Shown: positions 43,524 through 49,575 of the stretch, one piece after another
Layout of the letters: every line of letters begins with the position of its first letter
Numbering within the stretch: position 1 is the stretch's first letter
Origin: Ruminococcus sp.
GTDB lineage: Bacteria > Bacillota > Clostridia > Oscillospirales > Ruminococcaceae
Length of the DNA stretch: 49,575 nucleotides
NCBI RefSeq assembly: GCF_024691275.1
Contig: NZ_JAILNU010000041.1
Span: forward strand, 1-49,575
Direction of reading: 5' to 3'
The notes under the pieces: generated by a model
The model's database searches: none
The model's input: the letters and a program-made list of their open reading frames with translations, nothing else
Told to the model about the DNA's origin: nothing
Position numbers and translations under genes: made by a program

Positions 43524-44405
43524 TCATTCTCCGCTAAGCGAACGGGCTGTGACACCTATTGCAGCTCCTTGCGTTCCTGTTCCCACATGAGATGCTATAC
43601 TGCACGACAAGGGTCTGTATATAACATGATAGCCCTTGAATTCGGACTTTATCCTCTCGACCCATTTCTGCGCTTCTTCTTCGGTCTCATGTGTGCCTGA
43701 TGCTCCGATGCTTATATGCTCAACAGGTACATCGGCATACTTCTCTTCAAGATCCTTATGTACGGCTTCCAGAATCTTCTCCTCCGCCGCTGCCATTCCT
43801 CTCGCCTTTGAATATGCATCAAGCTTTCCGCCCTGTATCTTCAGTATGGGCTTGAGATTTAGTACCGTTGCTATCGCAGCTCCTGCTGCGGTGACTCTGC
43901 CTGTCTTTTTTATCCGTTTCATGCAGTTCAGCGTGATATATATATCGTTTCTGTATGCATCGGCTTCAAGCTCTGCATCTATCTCAGCAGCTGTCATGCC
44001 TTTGTCTGCGTAATACTTTGCGTCATATACCGCGTCCAGAAGCGTTACCGATATGCGATGATTGTCCACAACCACTACCTTTCCGTCATACTCGGCAGAC
44101 AAAGCCTTCGCTGTGCTGCACGAGCCGCTGAGCCCACTGGACATCGGTATATATACCAGCTCGTCATACCCGTCGGAAAGTACGCTGTCCCACATCTCTG
44201 TCAATGCTCCCGGAGAAGGCTGTGATGATACGATATCCTTGTTCTCGTTCAAAGCCTTGTACAGTTCATCATTGCTCAGCGTCAGCTCCTCAAGGTGATC
44301 CTTTCCGTCAATAATCACAGGCATCGGCAGCACGTATATACCATTTCTCCTGCCCTCCTCCAGTGTTATACCACTATTGGTGTCAGTCATTACAGCAGTT
44401 TTCAT
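43524..44405 (-). CDS. DegV-family fatty-acid-binding protein
   Basis: A 293-residue DegV/FakB-like protein. It has the family layout: MTDTNSGI at the start, PMPVIIDGKDHLEE, SSQPSPGALTEMWDSVL, the lipid-binding strand VYIPMSSGLSGSCSTA, and the C-terminal HVGTGTQGAAIG motif. FakB proteins hold a fatty acid while the kinase FakA phosphorylates it for phospholipid synthesis. No FakA is in the window. AGGAAC lies before the ATG. Confidence 0.92.
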   Translation of the reverse strand: MKTAVMTDTNSGITLEEGRRNGIYVLPMPVIIDGKDHLEELTLSNDELYKALNENKDIVSSQPSPGALTEMWDSVLSDGYDELVYIPMSSGLSGSCSTAKALSAEYDGKVVVVDNHRISVTLLDAVYDAKYYADKGMTAAEIDAELEADAYRNDIYITLNCMKRIKKTGRVTAAGAAIATVLNLKPILKIQGGKLDAYSKARGMAAAEEKILEAVHKDLEEKYADVPVEHISIGASGTHETEEEAQKWVERIKSEFKGYHVIYRPLSCSIASHVGTGTQGAAIGVTARSLSGE

Positions 44406-44518
44406 TCAAGTTCCTCATTTCGATCAGCTTTCATACCCATCAGTATGTTTTCCCATAGGCTGATTATACCATTATATAGCCTTTTTGTCAATATGACCAT
44501 ATTTCTCCGCAAACGGAA

Positions 44519-44549
44519 AAGCTCCGAAGAACGGTCGTCTTCGGAGCTT
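44519..44549 (-). terminator. terminator of the zinc-uptake operon
   Basis: AAGCTCCGAAGA and TCTTCGGAGCTT are perfect complements around a seven-base loop. Read leftward the stem is followed by TTTTCC, and it lies about 40 bases after the lipoprotein stop. Confidence 0.7.
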
Positions 44550-44590
44550 GTATTGTATTTTTAAATCAGGGTATTTAAATTGTTTATAGC

Positions 44591-45142
44591 TTACCATGAG
44601 AGCTTCTGATCTTCGATCTTGGCATTGAGAAGTTGACAGTATGTATAATCACCGTCTTTGTAGAAATTAAAGTTTCCCGATACCGTTATCTCGGTGTCCA
44701 GTGCAGGATAATCGTCAGGATAGGTGTAATCACCGTCAAGTACGAATTCTATCCCCTGCTTGCAGCAGGCTGTTGCATCACTGATAAGAACTGCAAAATA
44801 CTCTTTGCCTGTCGCTGCGTCCTTGAAATATGAGAAATTGCCCTTAGCTCTGACTGTCTTTCCCTTGTAATCATCAGGTCGGTTCACCATATCGTAGACC
44901 TGAGCATATACCATCGACGAGTTGAGCTCGGTAAGATCAACGTCATATCCGCTGTTCGTTTCAAAAGCTTCCTCCTTCGGAGTTATACTGCCTATTGTCG
45001 TTTTCTCTTTGGAAGATGGAGCGACAGCCTCAGATGCGGCAGAAGTCACCTCCTGTCCGCTCTTTGCCGCAGCTTCTGAACCGCATGAACAAAGACTTAT
45101 TGCCGCTGCTGATATCAATGCCGCAATTTTTAATGCTCTCAT
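44591..45142 (-). CDS. zinc-operon lipoprotein with OB-fold-like domain
   Basis: A 183-residue lipoprotein. The signal peptide ends in lipobox ISLCSC. The mature part (about 75-183) has repeated beta patterns, KGKTVRAKGNFSYF and ITVSGNFNFYKDGDYTY, that look like an OB-fold. ATACCKQGIEFVLDG in the middle carries two adjacent cysteines. The start at 45142 follows GGAGG. It is the last gene of the leftward operon after the zinc-binding protein, so a part in zinc capture or handling is likely. I recall similar domains in proteins found beside metal permeases, but the family name is not certain. Confidence 0.75.
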   Translation of the reverse strand: MRALKIAALISAAAISLCSCGSEAAAKSGQEVTSAASEAVAPSSKEKTTIGSITPKEEAFETNSGYDVDLTELNSSMVYAQVYDMVNRPDDYKGKTVRAKGNFSYFKDAATGKEYFAVLISDATACCKQGIEFVLDGDYTYPDDYPALDTEITVSGNFNFYKDGDYTYCQLLNAKIEDQKLSW

Positions 45143-45173
45143 GTTTATTCCTCCGTTAATGACGTTTTTTGCT

Positions 45174-46766
45174 TTATGCAAAGTATTTTTTCAGGACTTC
45201 ATAGTTCTGTTTCATCAATGAAAGATATGTAACTCCGCTGCTTATCTCGTTTGCTGATACGGACTGGACTGAATTAAGTTCGGCTATCTCGCAGTCCTTA
45301 TTCTTTGAGTTCCTGATAATAGACTCCGCAATGGATTTATCCGAATTCTCTATGGTGAAGATAGTGTCACAGCCGAGCTCATCAAGCTTTCCTGCAAGGA
45401 AGCTTATTGTCTCAAAGCTTGCTTCGCTTTCTGCCGAGCAGCCGATAAATGCTGCGTAGTAGTCGATACCGTAATCGTCAACAAGATAACGGAACGGGAA
45501 ACGATCACCGAATATCAGTGTCTTGTTCTTTGCTGTATCAGAAATATCACTGAACTCCTTGTCAAGTGCGTCAAGCTCTGAAGTATAATTATTAAGGTTG
45601 GTCTTGTAATCTTCTGCATTTGCAGCATCAACCTCTGCAAGTGTATTTGCTATCTCTGTGCAGATGAGCTTTGCATTTCTGAGTGAGAGCCATACGTGCT
45701 CGTCATACTCTTCCTCTTCTTCGTCCTCATCATGACCTTCATGATCCTTGTCATGCTTTTCCTCATGTCCGCCTGTCATCTCGTCAACAATATCCTCTGC
45801 ACTTAAAGCGGACGGATAATATGTCGGGAAGTGTGTTCCCTCCTCAACAAGCGTATCAAAGCCCTCGTTTCCGCTGTAAAGGTGGAAACGCTCAGGCTCG
45901 GAAGGCTCGATATTATGGTCGGAAAATACGATATACTTTGCGGCTTCGTCATCTCCTGTTGTCTTCTCGAACTTATAGCGAACCTGTCTCGAACCGTCGT
46001 CCTTTGTCCTGATATAGTAGCCGCTGTAGTCATAATCAGCCTTTATCGTCTTGTCGGCTGTAACATACTCTATGGTCGGAGCCTTGATATTTATTGTAAC
46101 AACATCTGTATCATATGCAGTGATGTACTTCTTCTTGTAATCCTCCTCTGTCATAGTGTCGTCATTCTCTGCCTTATACTCCCATACCTCATCAAGAGAG
46201 CCGTCCAGCAAAAGAGGATATGTTGACTGCCAGCTGCCGTCAAACTCGGAAAGTGTTCTGTCCTTTACGTCTGAATCCTCAAAGTCGCCGTTGTGTTCAT
46301 GGCTGTGCTCATGCTCATGATCGTGTTCTTCTTCCTGCATTCCCTCTTTAAGCTCCTCGACCTTTTTCTTGTCGCCGAGAGTCTCCATGAGATCAATGAT
46401 CTTCATATCCTTGTTTACCGATCCGCTGAGAGCATCTTCCACCCATTTGTCTGACTCGCCTCCTACATGGATAAACAGGTCACAGGTGGATATCTTCATT
46501 ATATCCTCGGCTGTTGGCTGATAGTTATGCAGATCTGTTCCGCTGTCGAGAAGATAGGTTATATCTGCATCAGCGGCATGATCGCCCATTATCTCCTTTA
46601 CCCAGTCATACTCAGGAAAAATCGTGCATACGATGCTTAATCGCTTACTGCTGCCGCTTTTTGATGAATTCTCCTTTGTACTTGCCGATGAATTTGCTCC
46701 GCAGCTTGTAAGAGTAAGAGCTGCTGTAATAAGACTTAATGCTGTCAAGCTTTTCTTTCTGAACAT
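45174..46766 (-). CDS. zinc-binding lipoprotein: ZnuA/AdcA with an internal ZinT domain
   Basis: A 530-residue substrate-binding lipoprotein of a zinc ABC importer (lipobox LTSC, residue 22). Residues 42-145 are the N-lobe of cluster A-I proteins (SIVCTIFPEYDWVKEI, TDLHNYQPT with H80, FIHVGG with H100). A His/Glu-rich loop (EEEHDHEHEHSHEHNGD) then runs directly into a complete ZinT domain (about 164-330: GSWQSTYPLLLDGSLDEV, SDHNI with H284, FHLY with H295, PTYYPSALSAEDIVDEM). A second His-rich loop and DEHVWLS (H357) open the C-lobe (358-530). Usual AdcA has ZinT at the C-terminus, so the nested order is unusual. The final ligand segment reads FGDRFPFRYL, aspartate replacing histidine. GGAGG precedes the ATG. 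Confidence 0.92.
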   Translation of the reverse strand: MFRKKSLTALSLITAALTLTSCGANSSASTKENSSKSGSSKRLSIVCTIFPEYDWVKEIMGDHAADADITYLLDSGTDLHNYQPTAEDIMKISTCDLFIHVGGESDKWVEDALSGSVNKDMKIIDLMETLGDKKKVEELKEGMQEEEHDHEHEHSHEHNGDFEDSDVKDRTLSEFDGSWQSTYPLLLDGSLDEVWEYKAENDDTMTEEDYKKKYITAYDTDVVTINIKAPTIEYVTADKTIKADYDYSGYYIRTKDDGSRQVRYKFEKTTGDDEAAKYIVFSDHNIEPSEPERFHLYSGNEGFDTLVEEGTHFPTYYPSALSAEDIVDEMTGGHEEKHDKDHEGHDEDEEEEEYDEHVWLSLRNAKLICTEIANTLAEVDAANAEDYKTNLNNYTSELDALDKEFSDISDTAKNKTLIFGDRFPFRYLVDDYGIDYYAAFIGCSAESEASFETISFLAGKLDELGCDTIFTIENSDKSIAESIIRNSKNKDCEIAELNSVQSVSANEISSGVTYLSLMKQNYEVLKKYFA

Positions 46767-46885
46767 AAAAAATGAACCTCCAATTTGAATATATGCTTTT
46801 CAGGGCAGAACAATAAAGGGTATTATACCCCCGTGTTCTGCGGTCGTGCAGCTGTGCTCCGGCACAGCCGTTTTTTGCCGTATAT

Positions 46886-47185
46886 TCAATTGAGAAGCTC
46901 TACCTTCAGAGTAATAAGCGTACTGCTGCACAAGGCTGTTCTGACCAACAATGTGAGCTCCGCCACCATGATGATGAGTGCAGCTGCAACCGAGAAAGGC
47001 GTTACGGCTGTGCCCAGTATGTGAAGATTGGAACGGAACTGTGTAAGCTCCATACATACCGCACAGTCGCTTCCTGTACACTCGTGGTCAATATGCTCTA
47101 TAATAAATACAGAGGAACAGAATATGACAAGCATAACGATCAAAGCCGTCAAAGCTGCTGTAAGCCGTGTTCTTTTGCCTGCCAT
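46886..47185 (-). CDS. small membrane protein of a zinc operon, 99 aa
   Basis: The first gene of the leftward zinc operon. It has two hydrophobic segments (about 8-28 and 56-83). The loop between them contains IEHIDHECTGSDCAVCMEL, with two histidines and three cysteines, suggesting metal binding. AAGGAG precedes the ATG. It is directly downstream of a promoter with a candidate Zur/Fur box. No enzyme family is recognised; small proteins of this kind commonly accompany zinc importers in Clostridia, as I recall. The 119 bases to the next gene contain a strong hairpin (GCTGTGC-CGGA-GCACAGC) but no gene. Confidence 0.7.
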   Translation of the reverse strand: MAGKRTRLTAALTALIVMLVIFCSSVFIIEHIDHECTGSDCAVCMELTQFRSNLHILGTAVTPFSVAAALIIMVAELTLLVRTALCSSTLITLKVELLN

Positions 47186-47208
47186 GTAAATGCTCCTTTC
47201 ATTCGCTA

Positions 47209-47225
47209 AAATTGAGAATCAATTT
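47209..47225 (-). promoter_or_regulatory. candidate Zur/Fur-type operator
   Basis: AAATTG-AGAAT-CAATTT is a perfect inverted repeat between the promoter -10 and the first gene of the zinc operon, and resembles Fur-family boxes. Zinc-bound repressor at this place would block transcription. Confidence 0.55.
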
Positions 47226-47241
47226 CATTTTTACACATAAT

Positions 47242-47269
47242 ATTATACCACGTTTTGCCTGCTTGTCAA
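47242..47269 (-). promoter_or_regulatory. sigma-A promoter of the zinc operon
   Basis: Read leftward: TTGACA (47269-47264), a 16-base spacer and TATAAT (47247-47242). The inverted repeat at 47209-47225 lies just downstream, at the expected transcription start. Confidence 0.8.
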
Positions 47270-47309
47270 GTGCGCTCCCGTCTTTTCACTATAATTTCAC
47301 TTAAATAAC

Positions 47310-47345
47310 AAAAAACTGCGGAACATTTAAGCAGTGTTCCGCAGT
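47310..47345 (-). terminator. terminator of the interrupted hydrolase gene
   Basis: ACTGCGGAACA and TGTTCCGCAGT (47315-47345) are perfect 11-base complements. Read leftward they are followed by TTTTTT. Confidence 0.85.
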
Positions 47346-47352
47346 CCGTCGT

Positions 47353-48423
47353 TCAGTTAGTATTCTCTTTAAAGAAACTGTCTATCATCTCCACAAAGTC
47401 CTCATCGCAAGTATTGTAGAGTTCCTGATCTATCCCCGAACAAAACTCCACAAGCACATCATGCGGGATCTCTCCGTCGTACTTCTCCTCAAGCTCTTCG
47501 TACCTTTCGTCTATTCTTTCTTCAGCCTCATACTTTGCATATTCGGCAGTTGTAAAGTATGAACTGTGTCCGTTCCTGCCGTCGTCAGAAAATGTTACGT
47601 ACTTCACATTCGGGTTCGTTATCTCGTCCTTGTGAGCTATTATAGCTGCTCCATTGTATTGTATAACATCATCAGCTGTACCGTGCATGATCTCAACAGG
47701 TATTCCTGACTTGTTTATGCCGTCAACTGCCTTCCATGACGAATCCTTGCCGAATGTCGCCTTGTTGTATAACCATATGATAGGATAAATCGGCTTTCCT
47801 AAAATGCCGTACTGCTCGTCGCAGAACTCTGTAAGCTTCTCGTACGGCGAATTATAGCCGGACATGGTGACGCAAGCCTTTATGTCATGATCGAAATTAA
47901 GTACCGCTGCTGCTGCATAGCCGCCCCAGCTGTGACCGAGAACATATTTGTCCATATCCTTCATGCGCGGGTCACTCTCGGCAACGTCAAGGGCGTTGTC
48001 AAGGTCGATCACCGACTGCGCAAGTCCGACCGAGCCGCTGCCTTCACTATATCCGCAGCCTGTTGCATCATACGAAAATACTCGTCAGCCACGATCTACA
48101 AGCCGCGTTATCAAGCTAAGATATCTCTCGTGTCCCATGCCGATGCCATGAGCAAATACGATCACTCCCCTGTCGTTGTCCATACCATATATAAAGCCTT
48201 TGAGAGTATTCTCACCTGACTTGAAATCAACAGCTTCTCGCGGATAGTCCTTTTCATAGTGATCGTAAAACCATGTTGCCGATTCGCCAGCCTCGGGATA
48301 ATCAGCTCGTCCGAAGCTCCTGTTCATATGCCATGAAGTTATCATATACCCTACTATGAAAGATATCAGCAGAAATACCAACACTGCGATCAAAATGATT
48401 TTTTTTGTTTTTCTTTTTCTCAT
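47353..48423 (-). pseudogene. alpha/beta hydrolase interrupted by a single in-frame TGA
   Basis: One continuous frame of 356 codons broken only by TGA at 48085-48087. The first part has a membrane helix (about 10-30) and VIVFAHGIGMGHERYLSLITRLVDRG. Directly after the stop the same frame continues RVFSYDATGCGYSEGSGSVG and the nucleophile motif LGHSWGGYAA, with the acid and histidine following (MHGTAD, GRNGHSSYF). In relatives the broken position is an aromatic residue, so TGG to TGA is the simplest explanation. The stop is followed by C, a context known to favour readthrough, so low-level full-length product is possible. The second part alone lacks the oxyanion region and has no ribosome site. 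If intact it would be a membrane-anchored esterase or peptidase. Confidence 0.82.
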
Positions 48424-48542
48424 ATTTACCCCTCTTTTATAAATACATATCGCTCAATACATTATATCATTTATTATTTGCTTTTTCAATAGTCATGTTG
48501 ACTATATTGCTTTTTTTACACCAAATATATATCATGATATGT

Positions 48543-48570
48543 GTGAGGTTTCTGTGCTTTTTTCCGTGTA
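48543..48570 (+). promoter_or_regulatory. candidate ECF-type promoter of the truncated sigma copy
   Basis: GTGAGGTTTC and CGTGTAATA are spaced like the blocks before the intact sigma gene at 15295, with only one base difference in spacing. Confidence 0.45.
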
Positions 48571-48611
48571 ATATATGAAGAGCAAATGCCTCTTCGGAAA
48601 GGAGATGACCA

Positions 48612-48836
48612 ATGGACAACGGTGCAGGCAGCTACCGCCGTTTCCGCGACGAAGGCGACATGAACGGTCTCGCCGAGATAATCAGAGACTATAAGGACAG
48701 TCTTATCCTTTATCTGTGCAGTATTGTGGGAAATATCCACACCGCCGAAGGCAAAGATGGCCTTCTGATAATGGAATATATCACTCCTTCATCAAGCAAA
48801 ATCATACTGAAAAAGGTCGGACCATTAGCACCGTAA
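48612..48836 (+). pseudogene. truncated ECF sigma factor paralogue
   Basis: The first 48 or so residues (MDNGAGSYRRFRDEGDMN..., IIRDYKDSLILYLCSIVGN, TAEG) align closely with the N-terminus of the sigma factor at 15295, and the upstream GAAAGGAG is alike. After TAEG the similarity stops. The remaining 26 residues lack the rest of region 2 and all of region 4, so it cannot work as a sigma factor. It is probably a deletion remnant of a duplicated sigma gene. The leftover N-terminal piece might still be translated. Confidence 0.75.
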
Positions 48837-49000
48837 AACTGTTTTTTTAACAAAATTTCTTCCCCTGATTTATTTCAAAAGTCCACAAATCCGTGTTGAA
48901 CATCGCTTTTTCGATAGTCAATTTCACCAAGATACTATGTGTAATTTTAATAAGGTGTCACGAATAAAATTAATGAATTGTAACATTCCCCAAATTCCTA

Positions 49001-49029
49001 TTTACAAAAGACCGTTTTCATAGTATTAT
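49001..49029 (+). promoter_or_regulatory. sigma-A promoter for the 110-aa gene
   Basis: TTTACA (49001-49006), a 17-base spacer and TATTAT (49024-49029), 35 bases before the start codon. Confidence 0.65.
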
Positions 49030-49063
49030 ATATACATAAATTAATTTTTAGGGGGGCTTTTAC

Positions 49064-49396
49064 ATGAAGTTATTTTCAATGTTAGGAGCAATTTTTGATG
49101 AGATTTCCACAGGTGCAAACGCTTATGTCTATGACGAAGATTACGATTGCTTATACCTTCCAGTAAGCAGCGATTTCGTTACACACATATTAGAAAAGAA
49201 GTGTAACGATTGCGGTGTTCTTATCTTCACCATGGACAACAACTTCAATTACTCAGTAGACAGCGTTATCATCGACACAGATGAACAGCCTACTGATCTC
49301 AGAGATGATATCAATGAGTATTTGGAGACATTCGAGCTTGACCAGATCTACCACGAATTAAGCTGCGCTATTTCCAATATTTTTTGCAAACAATGA
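49064..49396 (+). CDS. acidic protein of unknown function, 110 aa
   Basis: A small soluble acidic protein with KLFSMLGAIFDEIST at the start, paired CNDC in the middle and a helical C-terminus. A strong AGGGGGG ribosome site, an upstream promoter and a downstream terminator show a real, independently expressed gene. I recognise no family. It lies between a sigma remnant and an insertion sequence, so it is in an accessory, changeable spot. Confidence 0.7.
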   Translation: MKLFSMLGAIFDEISTGANAYVYDEDYDCLYLPVSSDFVTHILEKKCNDCGVLIFTMDNNFNYSVDSVIIDTDEQPTDLRDDINEYLETFELDQIYHELSCAISNIFCKQ

Positions 49397-49410
49397 AGAA
49401 TAATATAATT

Positions 49411-49440
49411 AAAGGATCGCCTGTAACAGGCGGTCCTTTC
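49411..49440 (+). terminator. terminator after the 110-aa gene
   Basis: AAAGGATCGCCTG and CAGGCGGTCCTTT pair over 13 positions with one wobble around TAA, 15 bases past the stop. Confidence 0.75.
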
Positions 49441-49575
49441 AGCCTGTCGAAAAAGTCCAGCGAAAGCTGGTCTTTTTCGCATTTATGTGGTATAATATAG
49501 GAGAAGGGAGCTGAGTAGAATGGTGAGCGAAAACAGAGCGGAACGAAATCAAATGGAAATGTTTTGTATCGACAG
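49441..49575 (+). mobile_element. left end of an IS1182-type insertion sequence (cut by window edge)
   Basis: After the terminator comes AGCCTGTCGAAAAAG, likely within the terminal inverted repeat. A strong hairpin with a GAAA tetraloop follows (GAAAAAGTCCAGC / GCTGGTCTTTTTC, 49449-49477), which may keep outside transcription out of the element. A TATAAT lies near 49493, then the transposase start. The right half is outside the window. Confidence 0.6.
49520..49575 (+). CDS. IS1182-family transposase, N-terminal fragment at window edge
   Basis: Only 18 codons are inside the window. They read MVSENRAERNQMEMFCID, which matches the start of IS1182-type DDE transposases (Q-M-E-M-x-x-I/L-D-S-L-V-P). 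AAGGGAG precedes the ATG with somewhat long spacing. The assignment rests on this short motif and the inverted-repeat-like sequence upstream. Confidence 0.65.
   Translation, partial: MVSENRAERNQMEMFCID

Overview
The window is chromosomal DNA of a cellulolytic, cellulosome-type Ruminococcus-like member of the Bacillota (Oscillospiraceae). The evidence is four proteins with type I dockerin modules of the form DxNxDGxxNxAD...QKxLL...DVFDL, a dockerin-bearing GH8 beta-glucanase, AGGAGG-type ribosome sites, TTGACA/TATAAT promoters and a moderate GC content. No tRNA, rRNA or CRISPR array is visible.

Layout. 1-7.9 kb: a secreted or membrane alpha/beta hydrolase cut by the left edge, a repeat-rich leader before a low-molecular-weight tyrosine phosphatase, a decayed YfiH/laccase-domain gene, a phosphoglycerol-transferase-like membrane sulfatase-fold enzyme, a flavodoxin-family protein and a MutS-like ATPase. 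8-14 kb: two tandem dockerin proteins of unknown function, a pseudouridine synthase, the GH8 enzyme and a MATE exporter with its own promoter and leader terminator. 14-20 kb: a GDSL lipoprotein, an ECF sigma factor with a membrane partner, and a two-component system. 20.2-31 kb, all leftward: a surface-glycan locus. It has an aminotransferase, an initiating sugar-phosphate transferase, an ATP-grasp/HAD fusion, a LicD protein and three GT4 glycosyltransferases. After a terminator that has been invaded by a small structured element comes a separately promoted NUDIX / cytidylyltransferase-like / phosphonoacetaldehyde-reductase-like unit. 31-36 kb: a sortase next to an LPSTG-anchored leucine-rich-repeat protein, and a KAP-type P-loop NTPase. 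36.5-41 kb, rightward: capE-capG-acyltransferase-capF, the UDP-N-acetyl-L-fucosamine pathway. 41.3-43.3 kb: a two-dockerin protein carrying an M4-like metallopeptidase region and an NlpC/P60-like region. 43-47.3 kb: DegV and a zinc-uptake operon with a candidate Zur/Fur site. 47.3-49.6 kb: a hydrolase interrupted by a single UGA, a truncated copy of the ECF sigma gene, a small unknown gene, and the start of an IS1182-type transposase that runs off the right edge.

How it fits together. The centre of the window builds and decorates a cell-surface polysaccharide. CapEFG supply UDP-L-FucNAc. The PglC-like transferase, the aminotransferase and the GT4 enzymes build the repeat unit. LicD, with a CDP-activating enzyme and a phosphonoacetaldehyde reductase homologue, points to a phospho- or phosphono-alcohol substituent, and an acyltransferase adds another. 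The sortase, LPSTG protein and dockerin proteins are other extracellular components. The most interesting observations are the possible phosphonoglycan branch, the ZinT domain nested inside the zinc-binding protein, the double-peptidase dockerin protein, the element that duplicated a terminator hairpin, the ECF sigma paralogue remnant with a matching promoter, and the UGA-split hydrolase.
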